Source: DATBGZ01 sp036557785 | GTDB taxonomy: Bacteria; Actinomycetota; Actinomycetes; Mycobacteriales; Micromonosporaceae | Assembly (NCBI GenBank): GCA_036557785.1 | Contig: DATBGZ010000016.1 | Span: 4,248-68,247, forward strand | DNA: 64,000 nucleotides | Direction of reading: 5' to 3' | Part shown: positions 1 to 14,209 of the stretch, piece by piece | Layout: each line of letters starts with the position of its first letter | Position numbering within the stretch: the stretch's first letter is position 1 | Program-made: the position numbers and the translations under genes | Notes under the pieces: generated by a model | What the model saw: the letters and a program-made list of their open reading frames with translations, nothing else | What the model was told of the DNA's origin: nothing | Database searches by the model: none

Positions 1-3456
<3,456 letters not shown>

Positions 3457-3498
3457 TTTTTATCCCTCTGTGTAGGCTCGTCGTGGAATGCTGCGGAG

Positions 3499-3536
3499 GC
3501 GTCCTGGGCCGCGGCCCCCGTCGCGGCCCAGGACGC
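3499..3536 (-). terminator. 15-bp perfect hairpin between rpoB and rpoC (attenuator or processing site?)
   Basis: The two arms, 3499-3513 and 3522-3536, are perfectly complementary over 15 bp with an 8-nt loop. The arm core is CGTCCTGGGCC. It lies in the 86-nt gap, starting 7 nt after the rpoB stop in the direction of transcription. There is no T-tract after it, so full intrinsic termination is unlikely and would silence rpoC. A partial attenuator, an RNase processing site or an mRNA stabiliser is more plausible. Confidence 0.6.
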
Positions 3537-3542
3537 ACGGGT

Positions 3543-6983
<3,441 letters not shown>

Positions 6984-7182
6984 GATGCGTCCTTCCGAGG
7001 ACCTGGTGTGCGAGGCACGTCAGGCGGCGGCCTGCCTAGCCGGACGTGTTACCACTTCTTGCGCACCCTGAATCATCCCCATCGGTTACGCCCGCTGGCC
7101 CGCGCCCACCACACGCGGTCGCGAAGGCGCCAGAAACAGACACGACGGACAGGGATGATGTCAGAAGGCAGCGCAAACTAGC

Positions 7183-7211
7183 AGTGTAGCCACCAAGCTA
7201 CCCGCACGCAA
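7183..7211 (-). promoter_or_regulatory. candidate rpoB promoter
   Basis: On the minus strand a TTGCGT hexamer (7206-7211) is followed after exactly 17 nt by TACACT (7183-7188). Together they match a vegetative -35/-10 pattern (TTG...; TAnnnT). Transcription would begin near 7176, giving a leader of about 190 nt before the rpoB start codon. The call rests on sequence pattern only. Confidence 0.45.
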
Positions 7212-7259
7212 GCCCCCCTTTACCACGAGGCTGGTCGCCCCGAGGGGATTTGCCCCTTC

Positions 7260-7317
7260 GCCCGGCCAGGCGAGCCGTCGCAGCCTTAGCCGAACTGCCC
7301 GGCTAGGCAAGCCGTCG
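7260..7317. repeat. pair of 21-bp direct repeats in the rplL-rpoB gap
   Basis: The segments 7260-7280 and 7297-7317 are identical at 19 of 21 positions. They share the cores GCCCGGC and AGCCGTCG and start 37 bp apart. The core CCGGCTAGGC recurs inverted at 7033-7043 and upstream of rex at 38895-38910, so this may be a small dispersed intergenic element rather than a local operator. Confidence 0.7.
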
Positions 7318-7513
7318 CCGGACGTGCACTTTGTCATCCGCTCGTCCGGGCCCACACCAGCACCGGACCGCAACGCTGTGCTGATTCAGCGTGCCTGTCC
7401 GCACGGCAGCAGTCAAGTCCTCGGCCCAGACACGACCGGGAGAAACGGCGCCGGCCACCCCCGGGGGAGGCGGCCGGCAGACGTTTCAGGCGCGTAGGTG
7501 TACGGCTGCGGAA

Positions 7514-7906
7514 CTACTTGAGCGTGACCTTGGCGCCCTCGGCCTCGAGCTTGGTCTTCGCCTTGTCGGCGTTCTCCTTGTTGACCTTCTCCAGGACAGC
7601 CTTGGGGGCCGCCTCGACGAGGTCCTTGGCCTCCTTGAGACCGAGGCCGGTGAGCTCCCGAACGACCTTGATGACCTGGATCTTCTTGCCGCCGTCGTTG
7701 TCGAGGATGACATCGAACTCGTCCTGCTCCTCGGCAGCCTCGGGCGCCGCGGCGCCTGCGGCGGGACCGGCGGCCATGCCGACGGCGACCGGGGCGGCGG
7801 CCTTGACGTCGAAGGTCTCCTCGAACTGCTTCACGAACTCCGAGAGCTCGATCAGCGTCATCTCCTTGAAGGCGTCGAGCAGATCGGTGGTGGACAGCTT
7901 CGCCAT
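7514..7906 (-). CDS. rplL: 50S ribosomal protein L7/L12 (bL12)
   Basis: This 130-residue protein forms the multi-copy ribosomal stalk that recruits translation GTPases. The N-terminal dimerisation helices (MAKLSTTDLLDAFKEMTL) lead to an Ala/Gly/Pro-rich hinge and then the C-terminal globular domain with its conserved GLGLKEAKDLVE helix. The length is normal for the family. The ATG has AAGGAAG upstream. The gene lies 59 nt after rplJ and shares its promoter and leader. Confidence 0.99.
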   Translation of the reverse strand: MAKLSTTDLLDAFKEMTLIELSEFVKQFEETFDVKAAAPVAVGMAAGPAAGAAAPEAAEEQDEFDVILDNDGGKKIQVIKVVRELTGLGLKEAKDLVEAAPKAVLEKVNKENADKAKTKLEAEGAKVTLK

Positions 7907-7965
7907 GGTGGCGCTTCCTTTCGCTTTCGCGGTGCTCTGGTTGTGGTCTGGTCTTGGTCCGCGGT

Positions 7966-8502
7966 CTACGCGGAGGCGCCCTCGTGCTTGGCCCGCAGGG
8001 CGTCGGCCAGGCGTACGGCCTGGGACAGCGGCGCCTGGAAGGTCGCCGCGGCCTTGGACAGGTTCGCCTTCATCGCGCCGGCGAGCTTGGCGAGCAGCAC
8101 CTCGCGGGACTCGAGGTCGGCCAGCCTGCCCACCTCTGCCGCGGAGAGCGGCTTGCCCTCGAAGACCCCGCCCTTGATCACCAGCAGGGGGTGTGCCTTA
8201 GCGAACTCGCGCAGGCCCTTGGCGGCCTCGACGACGTCTCCGGTGACGAAGGCGAGCGCGGTGGGACCGGAGAACAGGTCGCCCAGACCCGCGATGCCCG
8301 CCCCTTCCGCCGCCCGTTTGGCCAGCGTGTTCTTGGCCACGGCGTAGGTGGTCTGCGGACCGAGCGCGCGGCGCAGCATCTTGAGCTGCGCGACCGTGAG
8401 ACCGCGGTACTCGGTGAGCACCGTGGCGGTCGCCGACCGGAAGTGGTCGGTCAGCTCGGCAACGGCTGTTGCCTTGTCCGTGCGAACCGGCTTGTCCGCC
8501 AT
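7966..8502 (-). CDS. rplJ: 50S ribosomal protein L10 (uL10)
   Basis: L10 anchors L7/L12 dimers to the ribosome; the L10-L12 complex typically represses its own mRNA by binding the leader. The ATG at 8500-8502 is chosen because GAGGAGG stands just upstream and the product begins MADKPVRTDKATAV, as in the family. A longer frame back to 8547 would run into the untranslated leader. The product has 178 residues, with the RNA-binding N-terminal domain (TEYRGLTVAQL...) and a C-terminal helix for L12 binding. Confidence 0.98.
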   Translation of the reverse strand: MADKPVRTDKATAVAELTDHFRSATATVLTEYRGLTVAQLKMLRRALGPQTTYAVAKNTLAKRAAEGAGIAGLGDLFSGPTALAFVTGDVVEAAKGLREFAKAHPLLVIKGGVFEGKPLSAAEVGRLADLESREVLLAKLAGAMKANLSKAAATFQAPLSQAVRLADALRAKHEGASA

Positions 8503-8702
8503 GTCCCCTCCTCTCGTTGCGTCGGGCTGGTCGGGCCCGACCCGCACATGAGAAACGTCCCGGGCGCAGGGCGCACGGGACGCTGATGCCTTCGATGAAG
8601 GAGGAGCGCTTGCCGTTCAACCTGCGCGGGCCGCCTGCTGAGCAGGCCTTCGATCCCACCGTGGAACGGTGAGGTGACCAGCGGTCTATGGTGGAACTTC
8701 TG
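8503..8702 (-). ncRNA. probable ribosomal protein L10 leader
   Basis: The roughly 200-nt 5' UTR of rplJ contains pieces typical of L10-leader RNAs. On the minus strand an AGACCGCTGGT block lies near the 5' end (8677-8687), and a GCGCAGGTTGAA block lies at 8616-8627. Between them is a self-complementary CCTGCTGAGCAGG (8634-8646). A GTCCCG/CGGGAC hairpin lies close to the start codon. The family is known to bind L10(L12)4 for feedback control. The identification is by eye; a covariance-model scan would settle it. Confidence 0.6.
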
Positions 8703-8708
8703 GCGAAC

Positions 8709-8738
8709 AGACTACGCGAATTCGCCGGGCCCCGGCAA
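8709..8738 (-). promoter_or_regulatory. candidate rplJL promoter
   Basis: On the minus strand TTGCCG (8733-8738) and TAGTCT (8709-8714) are separated by 18 nt, a good vegetative -35/-10 match. It sits directly upstream of the probable L10 leader. A 7-bp inverted repeat, TCGGGAA...TTCCCGA (8757-8788), lies further upstream, between this promoter and the divergent gene at 8821. Confidence 0.55.
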
Positions 8739-8820
8739 ATTCTCGCCGGCCCTGAGTCGGGAATGCGTACTTTCGAAGGCCTTCCCGATACGGGTGGTGT
8801 CGTCACGGTAAGGTCCGCCC

Positions 8821-10029
8821 GTGTCTGTGCTCGCGACCGCCACACCGGCCGGCGCCACACCCGTATCCGTACGGCCTGATCGGCCGTGGCGCCGCGCCTG
8901 GCTGACCGGGCTGGCGACGTGGGCGGTCGCCTACGTCACCTATCTCGCCATCAACGCGACGTTCTGGATGGTGCGCGATGAGGACCCAGTGCCGCTGCGC
9001 GAATTCTTCAATGTCTGGAACCGTTGGGACACCGGACACTACGAGTACATCGCCTCGAACGGCTACGACCTCTCCACCGCCAACCCAGCGTTCTTTCCGC
9101 TCTACCCGATGCTCATGCGAGCGCTCGACCCGGTGCTGCCGGGGCAGATGCTCGCCGCGTCGTTGATCATCGCCTCGATCGCGTGCATAGCCGCGCTCGC
9201 GGTGTTCACCCGGCTCGCGGAGGACCTCTTCGACGTGAGCACCGGGCAACGCACCGCCCTGTACCTCATCGCGTCCCCGTTCGGCTTCTACCTCGTCGCC
9301 GGGTACAACGAGAGCCTCTTCGTGGCGCTCTGCGTCGCCTCGATGTACTGCATGCGCAAAGGCTATTGGTGGTACGCGGGTGCGTTCGGCGCGTTCGCCA
9401 GCGCCACCCGGTACTTCGGCGCGGCGCTGGCCCTCGCCTTCGTGATCGAGTACCTGCGCCAGCGGGACTGGGACCTACGCCGCCTGTGGTGGGACGCGCT
9501 GGCGGTCCTGCTCGTGCCCGCGGGACTGATCGCCTACATGGTCTACAGCGCCCGGACCTTCGGCAATCCGCTCGAGTTCGCCGAACTCCAGCAGTCGAAC
9601 TGGGGCCACCGGTTCAGTGCCCCGTGGACGAGCATCATCGAGTCCGTCAAGCTGACCGACACGTGGTGGCATGACGCCCCGTTCCACACCTGGTTCGTGC
9701 TCAACGTGCTCGACCTGGGCGCCGTGCCGGTCATCCTCGCGCTGCTCGTCCTCAGCCTTGTCGGCCCGTGGAAGCTCGGGGATCAGGCCTGGTATCTGGT
9801 TGCCTTCGGCATAGCGGCATTTGGCTCTGTGCTGATCTCCCCCGTCTTCAGCTTCGGCCTGCCGCCCTTGCACGGGTTGCCGAGGTATGCGCTGGAGATG
9901 GTGCCGCTCTACCTCGTGCTGGCGCGCATGGGCCAGCACCGGGCGTTCGAGCGTGCCTACCTCTTCCCCACGATCGGCCTGCAGTCGGCCCTGCTTCTGG
10001 CGTACTTCAGCCATATCTTCATCTCCTGA
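8821..10029 (+). CDS. polytopic membrane mannosyltransferase-like protein (PIG-V type)
   Basis: The product is a 402-residue integral membrane protein with about eight hydrophobic segments from residue 30 to the C-terminus. The segment NVWNRWDTGHYEYIASNGY, early after the first membrane span, resembles the signature of PIG-V/GPI-mannosyltransferase-like GT-C enzymes, in which an acidic residue in the first external loop acts in transfer from a polyprenyl-phosphate sugar. A role in mannosylating envelope lipids or proteins is inference. The start is a GTG with GTAAGG upstream. It is divergent from rplJ and its stop lies 11 nt from the convergent rplA stop, so it is an independent unit wedged into the ribosomal block. 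Confidence 0.75.
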   Translation: MSVLATATPAGATPVSVRPDRPWRRAWLTGLATWAVAYVTYLAINATFWMVRDEDPVPLREFFNVWNRWDTGHYEYIASNGYDLSTANPAFFPLYPMLMRALDPVLPGQMLAASLIIASIACIAALAVFTRLAEDLFDVSTGQRTALYLIASPFGFYLVAGYNESLFVALCVASMYCMRKGYWWYAGAFGAFASATRYFGAALALAFVIEYLRQRDWDLRRLWWDALAVLLVPAGLIAYMVYSARTFGNPLEFAELQQSNWGHRFSAPWTSIIESVKLTDTWWHDAPFHTWFVLNVLDLGAVPVILALLVLSLVGPWKLGDQAWYLVAFGIAAFGSVLISPVFSFGLPPLHGLPRYALEMVPLYLVLARMGQHRAFERAYLFPTIGLQSALLLAYFSHIFIS

Positions 10030-10040
10030 GGCCCGAGACC

Positions 10041-10760
10041 TCAGGCAGTGGCGTCGGCGGCCTCGCGCAGGTTGCGCGTGACGTTGGGATCGACCGGGAT
10101 GCCCGGTCCCATCGTCGTCGTCACGAAGACCTTGCGCAGGTAGCGGCCCTTGGCGGCCGACGGCTTGGCCCGCAGCACCTCGTCCAGGACGGCCGCGTAG
10201 TTCTCGACCAACTGCTCCGAGCTGAACGAGACCCGGCCGATGATCAGGTGGAGGTTCGAGTGCTTGTCGACCCGGAACGTGATCTTGCCGCCCTTGATGT
10301 CCGCCACCGCCTTGGCGACGTCCATCGTGACCGTGCCCGTCTTCGGGTTGGGCATGAGGCCGCGTGGGCCCAGGATCCGCGCGATGCGGCCGATCTTGGC
10401 CATCTGGTCGGGGGTCGCGATCGCCGCGTCGAAGTCCAGCCAGCCGCCCTGGATGCGGGCGACCAGGTCATCGCTGCCGACCGCGTCGGCGCCGGCGGCC
10501 TCGGCCTCCGTCGCCTTGTCGCCGGCCGCGAAGACGATCACACGTGCCGTCTTGCCCGTACCGTGCGGAAGGTTGACGACGCCCCGGACCATCTGGTCCG
10601 CCTTGCGTGGATCGACGCCGAGCCGCATCGCCACCTCGACCGTCGCGTCGAACTTCACCGGGCTCGTCTGCTGGGCCAGTTTGATCGCATCGGCCGGCGG
10701 GTAGAGCCGGCTGCGGTCCACCTGCGCGACCGCCGTGCGGTAACCCTTACTGCGCTGCAT
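10041..10760 (-). CDS. rplA: 50S ribosomal protein L1 (uL1)
   Basis: This 239-residue L1 stalk protein binds 23S rRNA and takes part in E-site tRNA release. The ATG at 10758-10760 is preceded by AAGGAGA, and the product begins MQRSKGYRTAVAQVD. The conserved GPRGLMPNPKTGTVT segment is present in the C-terminal half. It lies 67 nt after rplK in the same transcript direction. In many bacteria L1 represses the rplKA mRNA; I did not identify its site here. Confidence 0.98.
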   Translation of the reverse strand: MQRSKGYRTAVAQVDRSRLYPPADAIKLAQQTSPVKFDATVEVAMRLGVDPRKADQMVRGVVNLPHGTGKTARVIVFAAGDKATEAEAAGADAVGSDDLVARIQGGWLDFDAAIATPDQMAKIGRIARILGPRGLMPNPKTGTVTMDVAKAVADIKGGKITFRVDKHSNLHLIIGRVSFSSEQLVENYAAVLDEVLRAKPSAAKGRYLRKVFVTTTMGPGIPVDPNVTRNLREAADATA

Positions 10761-10827
10761 GTTCGGTGTCTCCTTGTGGTGAACGTCGGGCCAGCGCGGC
10801 CCTCCCACTGAGCCATTGATGGCTGGG

Positions 10828-11262
10828 CTAGTCCCGGACGGTGATCCCCATCGACCGGGCCGTGCCGGCAATGATCTTCTCGGCGGCCTCGACGTCGTTC
10901 GCGTTGAGGTCGGCCATCTTCTTCTGCGCGATCTCCCGCAGTTGCGCACGGCTGATCGCGCCGACCTTGGCGGTGTGCGGAGTGCCGGAGCCCTTCGCGA
11001 CACCCGCCGCCTTGATCAGCAAGCGCGCGGCGGGCGGCGTCTTCAGTACGAACGAGAAGGTACGGTCCTCATAGACGCTGATCTCCGCAGGGACGATGTC
11101 GCCCCGCTGGCTCTCGGTAGCCGCGTTGTACTGCTTGACGAACTCCATGATGTTCACGCCGTGCTGGCCCAGCGCTGGGCCGACCGGCGGTGCCGGGGTG
11201 GCCTGACCGGCCGGGAGCTGGAGGGTGAACGTCTTGACCAGCTTCTTCTTCTTGGGAGGCAT
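10828..11262 (-). CDS. rplK: 50S ribosomal protein L11 (uL11)
   Basis: This 144-residue L11 binds the GTPase-associated centre of 23S rRNA and is needed for RelA-dependent stringent response. It has the N-terminal Pro-rich segment (GPALGQHGVNIMEFVKQYN) and the C-terminal rRNA-binding domain ending SMGITVRD. The ATG has AGGAAGAG upstream. It follows nusG by 51 nt, the order found across bacteria. Confidence 0.99.
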   Translation of the reverse strand: MPPKKKKLVKTFTLQLPAGQATPAPPVGPALGQHGVNIMEFVKQYNAATESQRGDIVPAEISVYEDRTFSFVLKTPPAARLLIKAAGVAKGSGTPHTAKVGAISRAQLREIAQKKMADLNANDVEAAEKIIAGTARSMGITVRD

Positions 11263-11313
11263 GACTCTTCCTGACTGATTTCTGGGCTTGGCGCGATTCG
11301 TGGTGCGGCGGGG

Positions 11314-11997
11314 CTAGACCTTGGAGACCTGGTTGAAGTTCAGCTCGACCGGCGTCTCCCGGCCGAAGATCGATACCAGCGCCTTGAGCTTCTGCTGGTC
11401 GACGTTGATCTCGCTGATCGTCGCCGGCAGGGAGGCGAACGGTCCATCGATGACAGTGACGGAGTTCCCGACTTCGAAATCGAGCACACGCACCTCCGCC
11501 CGTGCCTTCGCGGCCGGCACCACCGCCGGGGCGAGCCACTTGAGCACCTCGTCGAGGGACAGCGGGGCGGGACGGTCCGCGCGGTCAGTGGACCCCACGA
11601 AGCCGGTGACGCCCGGGGTGTTGCGGACGCAGGAGTACGACTCGGGGGTCAGCTCCATCCGGACCAGGATGTAGCCGGGGAAGACCTTGTTCTGCACGTG
11701 CTGGCGCTTGCCGTTGCGAACCTCGACCTCTTCCCGGGTGGGCACCTCGACCTGGTAGATGAACTCCTCCATGTCGAGCGTCGCGATGCGGGTCTCCAGG
11801 TTGGTCTTGACCCGGTTCTCGTACCCGGCGTAGGAGTGCACCACGAACCAGTCGCCCGGCGCGTAGCGCAGGCGCTGGCGCAGCGCCTCGACCGGGTCGA
11901 TCTCGTCCGGTCCGTCGGGCTCCAGCGCGTCCGCCGCGTCCCCGGACAGGACGACGTCCACGACCGGCTCGTCGGTCTCGTCGTACTCGGGCACCAT
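11314..11997 (-). CDS. nusG: transcription termination/antitermination factor NusG
   Basis: NusG couples RNA polymerase to ribosomes or Rho. The 227-residue product has an acidic N-terminal extension of about 45 residues, common in actinobacteria. The NGN domain follows (WFVVHSYAGYENRVKTNLE... to VPGVTGFVG-like), and then a C-terminal KOW domain with VGNSVTVIDGPFASLPATI. The ATG at 11995-11997 is preferred over the adjacent GTG at 11998-12000 because GGAGGAG gives better spacing. It lies 118 nt after secE; that gap contains a short GC-rich hairpin (12088-12102). Confidence 0.97.
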   Translation of the reverse strand: MVPEYDETDEPVVDVVLSGDAADALEPDGPDEIDPVEALRQRLRYAPGDWFVVHSYAGYENRVKTNLETRIATLDMEEFIYQVEVPTREEVEVRNGKRQHVQNKVFPGYILVRMELTPESYSCVRNTPGVTGFVGSTDRADRPAPLSLDEVLKWLAPAVVPAAKARAEVRVLDFEVGNSVTVIDGPFASLPATISEINVDQQKLKALVSIFGRETPVELNFNQVSKV

Positions 11998-12115
11998 CAC
12001 TCCTCCGGCGCGGCCCGGCAGGCGCCCGGCATCCCGGCGCTGTTCTGTTCGGGCTCCCCGCGCACTTAGAACTGCCTTCCATCACCCCCGGCCCGCGGCC
12101 GGAGTCTACGTGCTG

Positions 12116-12556
12116 CTACTGGCTCGATCGGCCGAAGATCAGGAACATCAGCCGGGCGAACCCGACGTCAAGGCCGGCCACGTAGCTCATCACCAGCGCC
12201 ACGAACACGACCACGACCGTCGTATAGGTCAACAGTTCCTTACGCGTCGGCCAGATGACCTTCTGCAGCTCGGCCACGATCTCGCGGACCCGCTTGGCCA
12301 GCCAGCCGAAGAAGCCGGGAGCGGCGCCGCTGCGGGTCCGGGCCGTCGCTACCCGGGTCCGCGTCGCCGTGCCCACGCCGCGCCTCGTCGCCCGGCGGTC
12401 GGGCTCGTCGAGATCCGCCTCGTCGAGGTCGGTCTCGTCGAGGTCGACGTCATCGGGGTCATCGACGTCGAGCTCCTCGTCCTCATAGGCGTCCTCGATC
12501 GGGTCGTCGATGCCGTCGTCATCGACGTTGCGTCCCCGGCGATTCGCTCTGGCCAC
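12116..12556 (-). CDS. secE: preprotein translocase subunit SecE with acidic N-terminal extension
   Basis: SecE is the small essential subunit that clamps SecY. The C-terminal 65 residues form the conserved part: an amphipathic helix (FFGWLAKRVREIVAELQKVIWPTRKELL) and one membrane span. The first 80 residues are low-complexity, with an Asp-rich run of DLDE-like repeats followed by an Arg/Thr-rich stretch. The GTG at 12554-12556 has AGAGGG upstream and lies 48 nt downstream of tRNA-Trp. The length is 146 aa against about 60-130 in relatives. Confidence 0.93.
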   Translation of the reverse strand: MARANRRGRNVDDDGIDDPIEDAYEDEELDVDDPDDVDLDETDLDEADLDEPDRRATRRGVGTATRTRVATARTRSGAAPGFFGWLAKRVREIVAELQKVIWPTRKELLTYTTVVVVFVALVMSYVAGLDVGFARLMFLIFGRSSQ

Positions 12557-12600
12557 TTCGCCCTCTCTCGGTTCCTGTTCCCATGTAGGGGCTGGTCTCG

Positions 12601-12676
12601 TGGCAGGGGCGACAGGACTCGAACCTGCAACCTGCGGTTTTGGAGACCGCTGCGCTACCAATTGCGCCACACCCCT
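12601..12676 (-). tRNA. tRNA-Trp (anticodon CCA)
   Basis: On the minus strand a full cloverleaf begins AGGGGTG and closes with CGCCCCT. The anticodon loop reads CTCCAAA (anticodon CCA) and the T-loop reads GGTTCGAGTCC. The discriminator is G and the 3' CCA is encoded (12601-12603). Its place just upstream of secE is conserved in actinobacteria. Confidence 0.98.
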
Positions 12677-12874
12677 GTGCGCGGCGGCCAGGCACGGGCC
12701 CAATCCTCCGCGTAGGGCCCGTCCCACCCGTCGGGCGCCTGCGGAACGTCCGGTTGCGGGCACACCACGACAGGGGTGACTACCCCACGGGCGACCAGTG
12801 TACGGGCACCGGCCCGGTCGACCCAAACCGAGGGGCAACGCACCGACGCGCGCCCGCGCGTGCGCCGCTGGTCG

Positions 12875-13297
12875 CTAGCGATGCTCCCCGGTCGGCACTG
12901 GCTTCAGGGTGGCCCGGGCCTGGGCGAGGACCTTCTCGCCGCCGCAGGTGACGGTGAGCTCGACCTGCGCCGCCCCGTCGACGACCGTACGCACGGCACC
13001 CGCGACCACGACCTCGGCGCCGGTGTCGCCGTCGGGCACCACCACCGGACGGGTGAAGCGAACCCCGAACTCGATCACCCCATCGGCCCGCCCGGCCCAG
13101 GTGGCCAGCGCCCGACCCGCCAGCGCCATGGTCAACATCCCGTGCGCGATCACTCCCGGCAGGCCGACCGAGTGGGCCACCTGATCGGAGAGGTGAATCG
13201 GGTTGTCATCACCGGAGGCGTCGGCATAGCGGACCAGGTCGGCCCTCGTGACGCGGTACGTCTGAGCGGGCAGTTCCTGCCCCGGCAGCAGTGTCAT
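12875..13297 (-). CDS. MaoC-fold (R)-specific enoyl hydratase subunit, HadB-like
   Basis: This 140-residue hotdog-fold protein has the hydratase motif ASGDDNPIHLSD and a nearby conserved GVIAHGML, the catalytic Asp/His pair of MaoC and HadB dehydratases. Its ATG overlaps the stop of the HadA-like gene (ATGA), so the two are translationally coupled and probably form a heterodimer. In Mycobacterium the gene at this locus makes the FAS-II 3-hydroxyacyl-ACP dehydratase for mycolic acids. An organism of this type is not expected to make mycolates, so the substrate here is unknown. Confidence 0.88.
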   Translation of the reverse strand: MTLLPGQELPAQTYRVTRADLVRYADASGDDNPIHLSDQVAHSVGLPGVIAHGMLTMALAGRALATWAGRADGVIEFGVRFTRPVVVPDGDTGAEVVVAGAVRTVVDGAAQVELTVTCGGEKVLAQARATLKPVPTGEHR

Positions 13298-13695
13298 GGG
13301 GCGCCCCGCACGACCAGCCGGGTCCAGACGGAGACCACCGGTGCGCCGTGGGCATCCGTGAGATCCGCTCGGGTGGTCACGAAGTCGTTGCCGCCGCGGG
13401 CCATCATCTCCTCGACCGTGCACACGCAGCTCAGCACGTCACCGGCGACCACCGGGCGGGTGTAGGCGAACCGCTGGTCGCCATGCACCACCCGGGAGTA
13501 CTCGATGCCCAGATCGTCGATGATCACACGTCCGGCGGGCAGCGTGATCACGATGGGAAACGTCGGTGGCGCCACCTCGTCCGGGTGGTCAGTGGCGCCG
13601 ATGGCATCGGCGAACTCGCGGACCTTCTCCCGAGTGACGTGATACGGCCCGCTGGCCGGGAAGGCACGACCGACGAAGGAGGCGTCGAGGGCCAC
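13294..13695 (-). CDS. MaoC-fold dehydratase partner subunit, HadA-like (UPF0336)
   Basis: This 133-residue hotdog-fold protein resembles the HadA/MaoC N-terminal family. It lacks the catalytic Asp-x-Asn-Pro-x-His motif (the corresponding stretch is AIGATDHPDEVAPPTF), as expected for the substrate-binding half of a HadAB dimer. The GTG at 13693-13695 is the start, and the frame ends in an ATGA overlap with the HadB-like gene. It follows rpmG by 12 nt, the arrangement rpmG-hadA-hadB also seen in mycobacteria. Confidence 0.88.
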   Translation of the reverse strand: MALDASFVGRAFPASGPYHVTREKVREFADAIGATDHPDEVAPPTFPIVITLPAGRVIIDDLGIEYSRVVHGDQRFAYTRPVVAGDVLSCVCTVEEMMARGGNDFVTTRADLTDAHGAPVVSVWTRLVVRGAP

Positions 13696-13707
13696 GACCG
13701 GCGGACG

Positions 13708-13875
13708 CTAGCGGGTCTCGCGGTGCGACGTGTGCTTGCCGCAGTGCGGGCAGAACTTGCGCAGCTCGATGCGGTCGGGGTCGTTGCGCCGGTTCTTCTT
13801 GGTGATGTAGTTGCGGTTCTTGCAGTCCGCGCACGCCATGGTGATCTTCGGACGGATGTCGGTCGCCTTGGCCAC
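13708..13875 (-). CDS. rpmG: 50S ribosomal protein L33 (bL33)
   Basis: This 55-residue ribosomal protein has two Cys pairs, CADC and CPHC, so it is the zinc-binding (C+) form. Actinobacteria often carry a second, zinc-free copy under Zur control, which is not in this window. The start is the GTG at 13873-13875 with AAAGG upstream. The sequence MAKATDIRPKITMACADC and the Arg/Lys-rich core are typical. It stands between tRNA-Met and the hadA-like gene. Confidence 0.97.
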   Translation of the reverse strand: MAKATDIRPKITMACADCKNRNYITKKNRRNDPDRIELRKFCPHCGKHTSHRETR

Positions 13876-13934
13876 GGCCGTGTGCCTTTCCTTCTGCCCA
13901 GTGGGGTGGAGCTGCCGAGTGGGGTGGAGCTACG

Positions 13935-14010
13935 TGGTAGCGGTGGCCGGACTTGAACCGGCGACACAGCGATTATGAGCCGCTTGCTCTGCCATCTGAG
14001 CTACACCGCC
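13935..14010 (-). tRNA. tRNA-Met (anticodon CAT)
   Basis: The minus-strand cloverleaf begins GGCGGTGTAGCTCAG and ends CACCGCTA with an encoded CCA (13935-13937). The anticodon loop is CTCATAA. The fully paired acceptor stem starting G1-C72 indicates an elongator rather than an initiator tRNA. Confidence 0.97.
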
Positions 14011-14034
14011 TGGGGTCTGCCGTACGGCAAACTG

Positions 14035-14107
14035 AGCCCCCTTACGGAATCGAACCGTAGACCTTCTCCTTACCATGGAGACGCTCTGCCGACTGAGCTA
14101 AGGGGGC
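14035..14107 (-). tRNA. tRNA-Thr (anticodon GGT)
   Basis: The minus-strand cloverleaf has the acceptor stem GCCCCCT/AGGGGGC. The anticodon stem TCTCC/GGAGA closes a loop ATGGTAA (anticodon GGT). The discriminator is T and no CCA is encoded, unlike the other three tRNAs in the window. The tRNA-Thr/tRNA-Met pair upstream of rpmG is conserved in actinobacteria. Confidence 0.97.
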
Positions 14108-14209
14108 GCGCCACGCGCCGGCCGCCCATCCGGTCGCGCGGACGGCCCCGGTAAGACTACACGGCGGGCTTGCGGCGGTGAAATCAGATCCGGCGCCAGG
14201 TCGCGCGCC

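Larger units (their letters stand above)
6984..7513. other. 530-nt rplL-rpoB intergenic region
   Basis: No credible gene lies here. Going leftward from rplL it holds a 21-bp direct repeat pair (7260-7317), a candidate promoter (7183-7211) and a leader of nearly 200 nt before the rpoB TTG. An inverted copy of the repeat core, TGCCTAGCCGG, sits at 7033-7043. The layout suggests that rpoBC can be expressed apart from rplJL. Confidence 0.6.

Noticed and set aside
6984..7373. Short open frames in the rplL-rpoB gap
   Set aside because: Low-complexity products, no ribosome sites, and they cross the repeats and promoter.
12088..12102. CCGGCC-CGC-GGCCGG hairpin between secE and nusG as a terminator
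   Set aside because: It is short with a 3-nt loop and no T-tract, and secE-nusG are normally cotranscribed. Chance in such GC-rich DNA is likely.
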